Below are positions 1 through 4,923 of a stretch of 6,171 nucleotides of DNA, piece after piece (position 1 is the first letter of the stretch; each line of letters opens with the position of its first letter). Source of the stretch: Acidobacteriaceae bacterium (GTDB taxonomy: Bacteria; Acidobacteriota; Terriglobia; Terriglobales; Acidobacteriaceae); contig PLSH01000115.1 of NCBI GenBank assembly GCA_003165095.1, positions 7,265-13,435 of the forward strand, given 5' to 3'. Under the pieces are notes generated by a model. That model searched no databases. It worked only from the letters and a program-made list of their open reading frames with translations, and was not told the DNA's origin. The position numbers and the translations under genes are program-made.

Positions 1-29
1 GGTCGGCGAAAATCAACCTGGCTCGCTCA

Positions 30-1001
30 TCATCCCGCCTCCACCTTCGCTCCCACCGGCCGGAACAGCCAAATCAGCAGCAGCGAAAACAAAAGGCCGC
101 CCACCGTGAACTTGAGCCACACCGGCGCCGCGGACGGCGAAAAGAATCCCTCCAGCGTCCCCGCGATCACCAGAAGCGGAATAATCCCGCCCACCAGCCG
201 CGAAGCTTCCACGCCGGCCTGTGCTACCGAATCGCGCCAGCGATATACCCCCGGAAACAACACTCCGTGGCCCAGCCGGAATCCCGCCGCCCCTGCAAGG
301 ATGATCGATGGCAGTTCCAGCGAGCCATGCGGCGCAACAAAGCTCCACAGGTCCACTGCCATCCCGTGCTGCTGGCAGGCCGTGCCGATCACCCCCAGCA
401 GCATTCCGTTGAAGAACATGGAGTAGAGCGTACCCAACCCGAAAACTACCCCGCCGGCAAACGCGACAAACGAGACGGTCAGGTTGTTGGTCATGATCAA
501 GCTGGTCGCCAGGGGCTCCATGCCCACAATCGAATGCGTCCACATCTCGTGCCGGTCGATCGTGGCCACCATCGCCGGTCCCAGCATCTGGCGCATGAAC
601 TGCGGCCGCGCCAGCGTGATCACGGAGCCGAATACCCCCCCGCCCAGCATGACCGCCGTCGCCAGCAGCACATACCGGATGTTGCGCTGGAACACAGCCG
701 GATACTCATCCCGCATATAGCGCAGAATGTTCAGAAAACTGGTTCGGCGGCTGGAATAGATGATATGGTGGGCGCGAGCCAATAACTGGTTGACGTGTTC
801 GGTGTAAGCCCGCGCCGTTGTGTCCTGGCGCAGCGTGGACAGGTCGCTGGCCACCTGCCGGTATAACAGCGCGGTCTCCTGCAGCTCGGCCCGCGTGAGT
901 TGGCTCAGGCCGCCCGCGTCGGCTTGCGCCAGCAGCTTCGCCAGCCGCTCCCAGTATGGACGGCGCTTGTGCAGCCACTGGTTGGAGAGAATGATGGCCA
1001 T
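30..1001 (-). CDS. SpoIIM-family (DUF95) integral membrane protein
   Basis: This 323-residue protein belongs to the stage II sporulation protein M family. In non-sporulating bacteria the family is of unknown function and usually lies near RDD, DUF4129, MoxR and DUF58 genes. Residues 7-20 carry the familiar N-terminal block (NQWLHKRRPYWERL), followed by a charged helical region to about residue 105. Hydrophobic membrane segments lie near 108-130, 172-210, 228-250, 266-288 and 295-313. The family blocks NNLTVSFVAFAGG (172-184) and HGSLELPSIILAGAAGFRLG (225-244) are intact. I start at the ATG at 1001 because the conserved block begins only six residues later. The frame is open upstream to 1100, but no good Shine-Dalgarno precedes any of the ATGs. 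The TGA at 32-30 overlaps an ATG (33-31), but that ATG gives only a six-codon ORF, so the next gene's start is not visible. Family assignment is firm; the role is unknown. Confidence 0.9.
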   Translation of the reverse strand: MAIILSNQWLHKRRPYWERLAKLLAQADAGGLSQLTRAELQETALLYRQVASDLSTLRQDTTARAYTEHVNQLLARAHHIIYSSRRTSFLNILRYMRDEYPAVFQRNIRYVLLATAVMLGGGVFGSVITLARPQFMRQMLGPAMVATIDRHEMWTHSIVGMEPLATSLIMTNNLTVSFVAFAGGVVFGLGTLYSMFFNGMLLGVIGTACQQHGMAVDLWSFVAPHGSLELPSIILAGAAGFRLGHGVLFPGVYRWRDSVAQAGVEASRLVGGIIPLLVIAGTLEGFFSPSAAPVWLKFTVGGLLFSLLLIWLFRPVGAKVEAG

Positions 1002-1002
1002 G
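984..1002 (+). promoter_or_regulatory. RBS and overlapping divergent start codons of the RDD and SpoIIM genes
   Basis: GGAGAGA (984-990) is the Shine-Dalgarno of the RDD gene and precedes ATGs at 991, 994 and 1000. Spacing from GGAG best suits 994. The palindrome CCATGG (998-1003) carries the ATG at 1000 on the plus strand and the SpoIIM ATG at 1001-999 on the minus strand. The RDD ribosome-binding site therefore lies inside the SpoIIM coding sequence. No intergenic space remains for a promoter, so each gene's promoter must lie within the other's coding region or farther away. Confidence 0.7.
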
Positions 1003-1818
1003 GATACGATTGGAAACCAGCTTAACATCGAAACCCCGGAACTGGTCTCGATCGAAATGCCCATCGCCGGCATCGGCAGCCGCTTCATCGCCCTCGTCAT
1101 CGATTACCTCATCCAGTTCGCGGCCTTGATCCTCCTCTCAGTTCTGGCTGCCGTCATTATCCCCGCTCTTCACTTTCTTGGGCGAATCTCGGCAGACTGG
1201 GCAGGTGGTATTTTTCTTATCATCTTTTTTCTTTTTTTGTGGGGATACTTCGCGCTCTTTGAAGCTTTCGCAAATGGCCGCACGCCCGGCAAGCGCGTCG
1301 CCAAGATTCGCGTCATCCATCGCTCCGGACGCGCCATCAGCTTTGTCGAGTCGCTGGCCCGCAACCTGCTGCGCTTCGTCGATTTTCTGCCCAGCTTCTA
1401 CGTCGTTGGCGTGGTGGCCATGTTCCTGAGCCGGCAGAATCAAAGGCTGGGAGACATGGTTGCCGGAACCCTCGTGGTCCATGACCGCGAAATCGACTCG
1501 CCCCACTGGGGAGAGCTGGGCAACCGCACTATCACCGCGCAGGCCTTTGCCCCGTCTGCGCCGATGGCGCCGCCGCACCTCAGGGTGATCTTGTCCACTC
1601 CCGCTCTGGCACGGCTCTCCACCAACGACCTGCAGGTTCTCGAGGGTTTTTTCGCTCGCCGCCTGGATATGGATATGGTCACCCGCGCCGCTCTCGCCGA
1701 GCGCCTGGCGTCAGCTCTCCGCGCCAAATCGGGCCTTGAAATCCCTCCCGATATCAGCGTCGAGACCTTCCTCGAAGCCGTCGCGCATCAGCTCAGAGAG
1801 CTTTCGCGCATGAACTGA
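994..1818 (+). CDS. RDD-family membrane protein with C-terminal soluble extension
   Basis: This 274-residue protein has an RDD domain, a membrane module named for a conserved Arg and two Asp and of largely unknown function (some members affect ion tolerance). Residues 11-31 (NIETPELV, then GIGSRF with R30) lead into the first helix with D37. Membrane segments lie near 31-58, 70-92 and 131-146. The conserved loop GRTPGKR is at 95-101, RNLLRFVD at 123-130, and QRLGDMVAGTLVV at 150-162. Residues about 165-274 are a charged, apparently cytoplasmic helical tail. The start at 994 is favoured by GGAGAGA. The frame opens farther upstream, but that part is antisense to SpoIIM and unlike the family. 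The gene is alone on its strand: 18 bp later the convergent CcdC-like gene ends. A T-rich tract in the second helix is reported separately. Confidence 0.9.
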   Translation: MAMDTIGNQLNIETPELVSIEMPIAGIGSRFIALVIDYLIQFAALILLSVLAAVIIPALHFLGRISADWAGGIFLIIFFLFLWGYFALFEAFANGRTPGKRVAKIRVIHRSGRAISFVESLARNLLRFVDFLPSFYVVGVVAMFLSRQNQRLGDMVAGTLVVHDREIDSPHWGELGNRTITAQAFAPSAPMAPPHLRVILSTPALARLSTNDLQVLEGFFARRLDMDMVTRAALAERLASALRAKSGLEIPPDISVETFLEAVAHQLRELSRMN

Positions 1819-1836
1819 TCCGAATGCAGATTGTTC

Positions 1837-2298
1837 TCAGGCCGTAAGCGTTCGGTATTCGAAAAACATGCTCATCCGCCAGCGCAGAATCATCCCAAAC
1901 GCCAGAATGAAAAACAGGCCGCCGGTCTGTTCGATCGAGAGCACCCTGTCAAGGTAGCCGCGGGCCAGAAAGCGGATCGCGGCGAGCACAATCACCACCG
2001 TAAAAAAAGCGCCGGAACGCCTCATCATGATCGTCTCGCCATCGCGCTCCAGCCGCGACGTGAGCAGCAGCGGGTAAGCCAGCGCGATTGCGCCCACCAG
2101 AAACGCCACCGCAGCCCAACTGAACGGCACCCGGAACGCCGGAACCAAAAACATCGAGAATCCCGTCGCCATGCCGAGCGGCGGAATGAGGATCTTCTTC
2201 AGCGTCACGGCCGTCTTGCCCTCCCGCACGCGCCAAACCACCACAGCCAGCGCGCCTGCCAGCGAAACCGCAATCGAAACTCCGGGGCTGATGAACAT
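1837..2298 (-). CDS. CcdC-like (DUF1453) integral membrane protein
   Basis: This is a very hydrophobic 153-residue protein with about five membrane helices (near residues 4-22, 34-56, 60-79, 97-114 and 124-143). The order of motifs (VWRVREGK at 21-28, KKILIPPLGMATG at 34-46, YPLLLTSRLERDGETI at 75-90, and RWRMSMFFEY at 139-148) fits the CcdC protein family. That family is named after a Bacillus gene next to cytochrome c biogenesis genes; its biochemical role is unclear. Length is close to the usual 150-160 residues. The ATG at 2298 is set by a strong Shine-Dalgarno. The frame stays open upstream to 3282, but that extension lies antisense to kduD and is not protein-like. The gene is divergent from kduD across 186 bp and convergent with RDD. 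No cytochrome c genes are nearby. Confidence 0.8.
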   Translation of the reverse strand: MFISPGVSIAVSLAGALAVVVWRVREGKTAVTLKKILIPPLGMATGFSMFLVPAFRVPFSWAAVAFLVGAIALAYPLLLTSRLERDGETIMMRRSGAFFTVVIVLAAIRFLARGYLDRVLSIEQTGGLFFILAFGMILRWRMSMFFEYRTLTA

Positions 2299-2302
2299 CG
2301 GG

Positions 2303-2308
2303 ACCTCC
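2303..2308 (-). promoter_or_regulatory. Ribosome binding site of the CcdC-like gene
   Basis: Read on the minus strand, GGAGGT ends four bases before the ATG at 2298. This near-perfect Shine-Dalgarno fixes the start within an otherwise much longer open frame. Confidence 0.75.
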
Positions 2309-2311
2309 AAC

Positions 2312-2423
2312 GCAACGCCATTTCCGGCGGAACAACCCTCCGACCCATGGCGTGCAGGCCGGGAATGCCTCTTACCAGAATACCGTTGAGGCCGGTGACG
2401 AATCCACTCTGCGCGGTGTATTC
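2312..2423 (-). other. Intergenic stretch reading like an EamA/DMT permease fragment
   Basis: This lies in the 186-bp divergent region between the CcdC-like gene and kduD. One minus-strand frame reads EYTAQSGFVTGLNGILV and then GRRVVPPEMAL, with no stop. The first part resembles the YT-x-A-x-x-GFITGL-x-x-VLVP helix of EamA/DMT transporters. There is no start codon with a Shine-Dalgarno, and the frame runs out of phase into the CcdC-like gene, so it is not an intact gene. It may be a decayed remnant or chance; I am not sure which. I found no convincing promoter pair here. Confidence 0.25.
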
Positions 2424-2468
2424 TCGGTCTTGTTCGCCCGCCCCGCGCCAACAGTAGTTTGCGGCCTG

Positions 2469-2474
2469 AAAGGA
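2469..2474 (+). promoter_or_regulatory. Ribosome binding site for the CTG start of kduD
   Basis: AAAGGA lies ten bases before the CTG at 2485 and overlaps the in-frame TGA stop at 2467-2469, which bounds the gene on its 5' side. It is the only Shine-Dalgarno-like sequence between that stop and the Rossmann motif. Confidence 0.55.
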
Positions 2475-2484
2475 TTCGACTCTC

Positions 2485-3246
2485 CTGATACTCGACAAGT
2501 TCAACCTCCAGGGAAAGACGGCGCTGGTCACCGGATCGTCGCGCGGGCTGGGCGCCGCCATCGCCATCGCCCTGGCTCAAGCGGGCGCCAGCGTGGCCAT
2601 TCACGGGTCGAACAACGCGCCTGAAACAACCCGGCAGCAGCTGATCGAATTGGGCACGGATCACATTGCATTGGTGGGCGATGTGGCCGACGCCGAGGTG
2701 TGCGCCCGCCTCGTGGAGCAAACCGTCAACCACTTCGGAACCATCGACATTCTGGTCAACAACGCAGGCATCATCCGCCGCGCTCCCGCCGTGGAACACT
2801 CTGAGGAAGACTGGAAGGCGGTGATCGACGTCGATCTGCTCAGCGTCTTCCGCCTCATGAAGCTCGCCGGCCGACCCATGCTCGAGCGCGGATCGGGCAA
2901 GATCATCAACATCGCCTCGCTGCTCACGTTTCAGGGCGGCATCCTGGTGCCCTCCTACGCCGCGGCGAAGGGCGGCGTGGGACAACTCACCAAAGCCTTC
3001 GCCAATGAATGGGCCGCCAGGGGCGTGAACGTAAATGCCATCGCCCCCGGCTACATGGCCACTGACAATACTGAAGCCTTGCAGAAGAATCCCGAGCGAG
3101 CGCGCCAAATCATGGAACGGATTCCGGCCGCCCGCTGGGGCAATCCCGAAGACCTTGCAGGAGCTGCCGTCTTCCTGGCTTCCGGCGCCAGCGACTATGT
3201 GCACGGCCACATCCTGGTAGTCGACGGCGGATGGCTGAATCGCTAA
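2485..3246 (+). CDS. kduD: 2-dehydro-3-deoxy-D-gluconate 5-dehydrogenase (SDR), CTG start
   Basis: KduD is a cytoplasmic NAD(P)H-dependent short-chain dehydrogenase that interconverts 2,5-diketo-3-deoxygluconate and 2-keto-3-deoxygluconate in pectin/hexuronate breakdown. The 253 residues equal the recalled length of E. coli KduD. The nucleotide-binding motif TGSSRGLG is at 16-23 and NNAG at 92-95. KduD-type blocks are GKIINIASLLTFQGG (138-152), NVNAIAPGYMATDNT (182-196), and the DYVHG and DGGWLNR region at the C-terminus. Catalytic S145, Y158 and K162 are present, but the residue aligned with the SDR catalytic Asn is D117. No ATG, GTG or TTG lies between the upstream in-frame TGA (2467) and the Rossmann motif. 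CTG at 2485 gives (M)ILDKFNLQGK, matching the E. coli MIL-x-x-F-x-L-x-GK start as I recall it. The first standard start, GTG at 2593, would delete the cofactor motif. Another sugar SDR specificity remains possible. Confidence 0.85.
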   Translation: MILDKFNLQGKTALVTGSSRGLGAAIAIALAQAGASVAIHGSNNAPETTRQQLIELGTDHIALVGDVADAEVCARLVEQTVNHFGTIDILVNNAGIIRRAPAVEHSEEDWKAVIDVDLLSVFRLMKLAGRPMLERGSGKIINIASLLTFQGGILVPSYAAAKGGVGQLTKAFANEWAARGVNVNAIAPGYMATDNTEALQKNPERARQIMERIPAARWGNPEDLAGAAVFLASGASDYVHGHILVVDGGWLNR

Positions 3247-3284
3247 CGGCTTGGGAATTCTGATTGGCGGCAATGGAGGCAATC

Positions 3285-4094
3285 ATGAAGTCACATTGGA
3301 TTTCAATTCTGGCTCTCACTTGTTTTTGCGCCTCGCCCACCGTGCATGCGCAAACGCCCGCCATCACCGGCATCGCGCATATCGCATACCGTGTCAGCGA
3401 TCTCGATAAAGAAGTCAAGTTCTTCGCGCAACTCGGCTACGAAGTGGCGTTTGCCAACACGAGCGGCGCAAAGACGACCGAAGCATTCGTCAAGATCGAC
3501 GATCGCCAGTTCATCGAGATCTATCCCCAAACCGATCCCTCGCAGCCGCTGGGCTGGATGCACGTCTGCTACGAAACGGATGCGCCGTATGCGTTGGACT
3601 CGATCTACGCGGAGCATGGGCTCAATCCCACCAAAGTCGTCAAAGCCGGAGCCGGCAATCTGCTCTTTACCCTCAAGGATCCCGAGGGAAGAGTCACCGA
3701 GTTCACCCAGTACATGCCGGGCTCACGGCATACCCATGACCGCGGCCTGCACCTCGGACAAGATCGCGTTTCCGGCCAGTTGCTGGGCTTCGAGTTGCCG
3801 GTTGCCGATCTGGCCGCGGCGCGAAAGTTTTATCTCAACCTCGGTTTTGACGTAAAAGATGCAGCCGGCGCCATCCGCCTCGCCGTACCCGGCGCACCCG
3901 ATCTGCGCATCGAAGTTCACTCGGCCGGCGCCGGCAGTGAGCCTCAAACCCTCTTCGCGGTGCCCGATGCCCGCAAGGCCGCGGACAAGTTGCGCCGCAT
4001 GGGACTCAATGGGAAGCGCCACGGCAAGCTCGTCTTCGTCCGCGATCCGGACGGCAATTCGTTTGTCCTGATGGAAACCGGCTCGGAGCTATAA
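3285..4094 (+). CDS. Secreted VOC (glyoxalase/bleomycin-resistance fold) family protein
   Basis: This 269-residue protein has a signal peptide (MK, a hydrophobic core at residues 5-16, and probable cleavage after VHA at residue 22), so it should be exported. It contains two VOC domains. The first (about 26-145) holds a full set of candidate metal ligands in glyoxalase-like positions: H32, E78, H93 and E139. The second (about 163-266) keeps the fold motifs (LPVADLAAARKFYLNLGF and RDPDGNSFVLME) but has no His where the two His ligands should be, so it is probably structural or substrate-binding. The ATG at 3285 is chosen because GGAGG (3275-3279) lies five bases upstream and the signal peptide starts there; earlier in-frame starts at 3264 and 3273 are less suitable. 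It follows kduD by 38 bp, so the two are probably co-transcribed. The substrate cannot be told from sequence. Confidence 0.85.
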   Translation: MKSHWISILALTCFCASPTVHAQTPAITGIAHIAYRVSDLDKEVKFFAQLGYEVAFANTSGAKTTEAFVKIDDRQFIEIYPQTDPSQPLGWMHVCYETDAPYALDSIYAEHGLNPTKVVKAGAGNLLFTLKDPEGRVTEFTQYMPGSRHTHDRGLHLGQDRVSGQLLGFELPVADLAAARKFYLNLGFDVKDAAGAIRLAVPGAPDLRIEVHSAGAGSEPQTLFAVPDARKAADKLRRMGLNGKRHGKLVFVRDPDGNSFVLMETGSEL

Positions 4095-4098
4095 ATAA

Positions 4099-4293
4099 TC
4101 AGTTTTGCGCGGCATGGGATATTATCTCCATTTTCTGCGCCAGCAGCTCCGCCAGCACTTTTTCCGGGCACATGTGCCGCGCTTCAACGCAATCCAGCGC
4201 CTTTTCGGTTTCCACTGAAGAAGCGATCGTGAAGAAGCAGTCGAGACAGCGGCTGTTGTAACTGCCATTCTCGTTTTGGGTGCGGTTATACAT
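4099..4293 (-). CDS. Small Cys-rich hypothetical protein, possible zinc-binding
   Basis: This 64-residue protein starts MYNRTQNENGSYNSRCLDC and resembles small conserved hypotheticals I associate with Acidobacteria (recall only). C16-x2-C19 and H40-x-C42 (with C35 nearby) could form a small zinc site, and residues 43-58 look helical. There is no signal peptide or membrane segment, so it is probably cytoplasmic. I prefer the ATG at 4293, with GAGG four bases upstream, over the in-frame ATG at 4317, which lacks a Shine-Dalgarno. A predicted transcription start near 4317 would also exclude the longer form. Its TGA lies 4 bp from the stop of the convergent VOC gene. A CRP/FNR-type palindrome upstream suggests regulated expression. 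The function is unknown. Confidence 0.65.
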   Translation of the reverse strand: MYNRTQNENGSYNSRCLDCFFTIASSVETEKALDCVEARHMCPEKVLAELLAQKMEIISHAAQN

Positions 4294-4323
4294 TGCGCCT
4301 CGGGGGAGGGCTGACATCCCACG

Positions 4324-4329
4324 ATGCTA
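4324..4329 (-). promoter_or_regulatory. Candidate -10 box of the 64-residue gene
   Basis: Read on the minus strand, TAGCAT matches TATAAT at four of six bases. It would start transcription near 4317, which puts the centre of the CRP-like palindrome at -41.5, the class II activator position. No -35 box is apparent, as expected for an activator-dependent promoter. The match is weak. Confidence 0.3.
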
Positions 4330-4350
4330 GTCAGAAGCGCATTTTCGTGT

Positions 4351-4366
4351 CGTGATTCACATCACG
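4351..4366. promoter_or_regulatory. CRP/FNR-family operator-like palindrome
   Basis: CGTGATTCACATCACG is a perfect inverted repeat with six-base arms (CGTGAT/ATCACG) around a four-base spacer. It has the TGTGA-N6-TCACA layout of CRP sites, differing only at the outermost base of each half. It lies in the 139-bp gap upstream of the 64-residue gene. A second, weaker match (TGTGA-N6-TTTCA, 4373-4388) is centred 22 bp away, about two helical turns. Binding by a CRP/FNR-family regulator is inferred. Confidence 0.5.
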
Positions 4367-4432
4367 TGCAGTTGTGACGCGAATTTCAGTCCTTAATCTC
4401 TGATTTCTCAGAAAATTTCCTGGCATGAAAAA

Positions 4433-4717
4433 TCACAGATTATCCCATTGGTCAGGATTCCGGCGCAGATGCCAGCAAGGATCGGACCCGCCTTGCGGAA
4501 ACAGCGACTTCGAGCACGGGACGGTGACCGGTCCCAGGTAGTCGTACTCCTCTTTCTGACCTTTGAGCGGAACGCCCATGTAACGGTTGACGGTGACTGT
4601 GGATTTGGGCGAACCGCGCAGGTGATAAATGATCCAATCACCCGCGTACGCCGCCACAAAACAAGCCGCCAGCGCCACCACCGCCCGAATCAGCCACCGG
4701 CCCACAAAACTGGACAC
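4433..4717 (-). CDS. Small single-helix membrane or exported hypothetical protein
   Basis: This 94-residue protein has one hydrophobic segment (about residues 9-30) followed by a soluble region with VTVNRYMGVPLKGQKEEYDYLG (41-62) and two cysteines in VPCSKSLFPQ and DPCWHLRR (C68, C81). The helix is most likely an N-terminal anchor, with the cysteines outside where they could form a disulfide. It resembles small hypotheticals I have met in Acidobacteria genomes (from memory); no function is known. The GTG at 4717 is supported by GAAAGG (4730-4725 on the minus strand), seven bases upstream. It is divergent from the esterase and lies 139 bp upstream of the 64-residue gene on the same strand. That gap contains a separate candidate promoter, so the two need not share a transcript. 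Confidence 0.72.
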   Translation of the reverse strand: MSSFVGRWLIRAVVALAACFVAAYAGDWIIYHLRGSPKSTVTVNRYMGVPLKGQKEEYDYLGPVTVPCSKSLFPQGGSDPCWHLRRNPDQWDNL

Positions 4718-4720
4718 GTT

Positions 4721-4798
4721 TTAACCTTTCTGAAGCCAGCGCGCTTCGCCTTTCAGCGCCACGCCGATGAGCCGGAGGCGGCGCGCCTCACTCAGAAT
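4721..4798 (-). other. Coding-like minus-strand frame just upstream of the 94-residue gene
   Basis: About 25 codons ending in TAA at 4723-4721 read ILSEARRLRLIGVALKGEAR and then WLQKG, with GC-rich third positions. The stop lies three bases before the GTG of the 94-residue gene, whose Shine-Dalgarno falls inside this frame, as in translationally coupled genes. The frame remains open farther upstream but has no ATG/GTG start with a Shine-Dalgarno, and no gene-length product is visible. It could be the 3' remnant of a lost gene, a coupled leader peptide or chance. Confidence 0.25.
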
Positions 4799-4882
4799 AA
4801 CCCTTCGCCTGCCCGCGCAACCGCCAAACTTCCCCAAAGCAATACCGGCCCTTCGATCTCGCGCCCACTCCCATCTCCGTGT

Positions 4883-4891
4883 TGATACAAT
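4883..4891 (+). promoter_or_regulatory. Extended -10 promoter of the carboxylesterase gene
   Basis: TGATACAAT is an extended -10 element: a TGn preceding TACAAT, which matches TATAAT at five of six bases. No -35 is seen at the usual distance, which extended -10 promoters tolerate. Transcription would start near 4898, giving a leader of about 26 bases before the GTG at 4924. Confidence 0.5.
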
Positions 4892-4910
4892 TCTCGTTCG
4901 TTTGAGAATT
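4889..4910. repeat. Perfect 7-bp inverted repeat in the esterase promoter/leader
   Basis: AATTCTC (4889-4895) and GAGAATT (4904-4910) form a perfect inverted repeat with an eight-base spacer. The left arm overlaps the end of the -10 box, and the right arm ends one base before the Shine-Dalgarno. This suits a repressor operator covering the transcription start. No T-run follows, so it is not a terminator. A leader hairpin is less likely, because a start near 4898 would leave the left arm out of the transcript. Confidence 0.5.
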
Positions 4911-4911
4911 C

Positions 4912-4918
4912 AAAGGAG
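4912..4918 (+). promoter_or_regulatory. Ribosome binding site of the carboxylesterase gene
   Basis: AAAGGAG lies five bases before the GTG at 4924. This strong Shine-Dalgarno supports the GTG as start, directly ahead of a signal peptide. Confidence 0.75.
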
Positions 4919-4923
4919 ACTAC

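Noticed and set aside
13..33. ATGATG overlapping the SpoIIM stop as the start of the next operon gene
   Set aside because: That frame ends after six codons (MMSEPG, then TGA at 15-13). The following gene must start elsewhere, for example at a TTG near 17 or outside the window; too little is visible to call.
2419..2424. TATTCT as a -10 box for kduD
   Set aside because: No -35 at the right distance and no TGn extension; too weak to list.
2461..2490. GGATTCGACTC upstream of kduD resembling a tRNA T-arm
   Set aside because: No matching acceptor, D-arm or anticodon stem could be found around it.
2299..3282. Long minus-strand open frame (481 codons in total with the CcdC-like gene) running antisense through kduD
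   Set aside because: Its first two thirds are antisense to a clear SDR gene and show no family features. A strong Shine-Dalgarno at 2303-2308 places the real start at 2298.
4399..4412. Hairpin TCTGA-N4-TCAGA downstream of the 94-residue gene as a terminator
   Set aside because: The stem is only 5 bp and AT-rich, with no T-run after it on the minus strand.
4733..4748. GAAGC/GCTTC inverted repeat upstream of the 94-residue gene as an operator or attenuator
   Set aside because: Arms of five bases in GC-rich DNA are expected by chance, and it lies within the coding-like frame that ends at 4721.
4448..4885. Plus-strand open frame opposite the 94-residue gene
   Set aside because: It is the shadow of the minus-strand gene, with Arg/Pro/His-rich composition typical of antisense frames, and it overlaps the esterase promoter.
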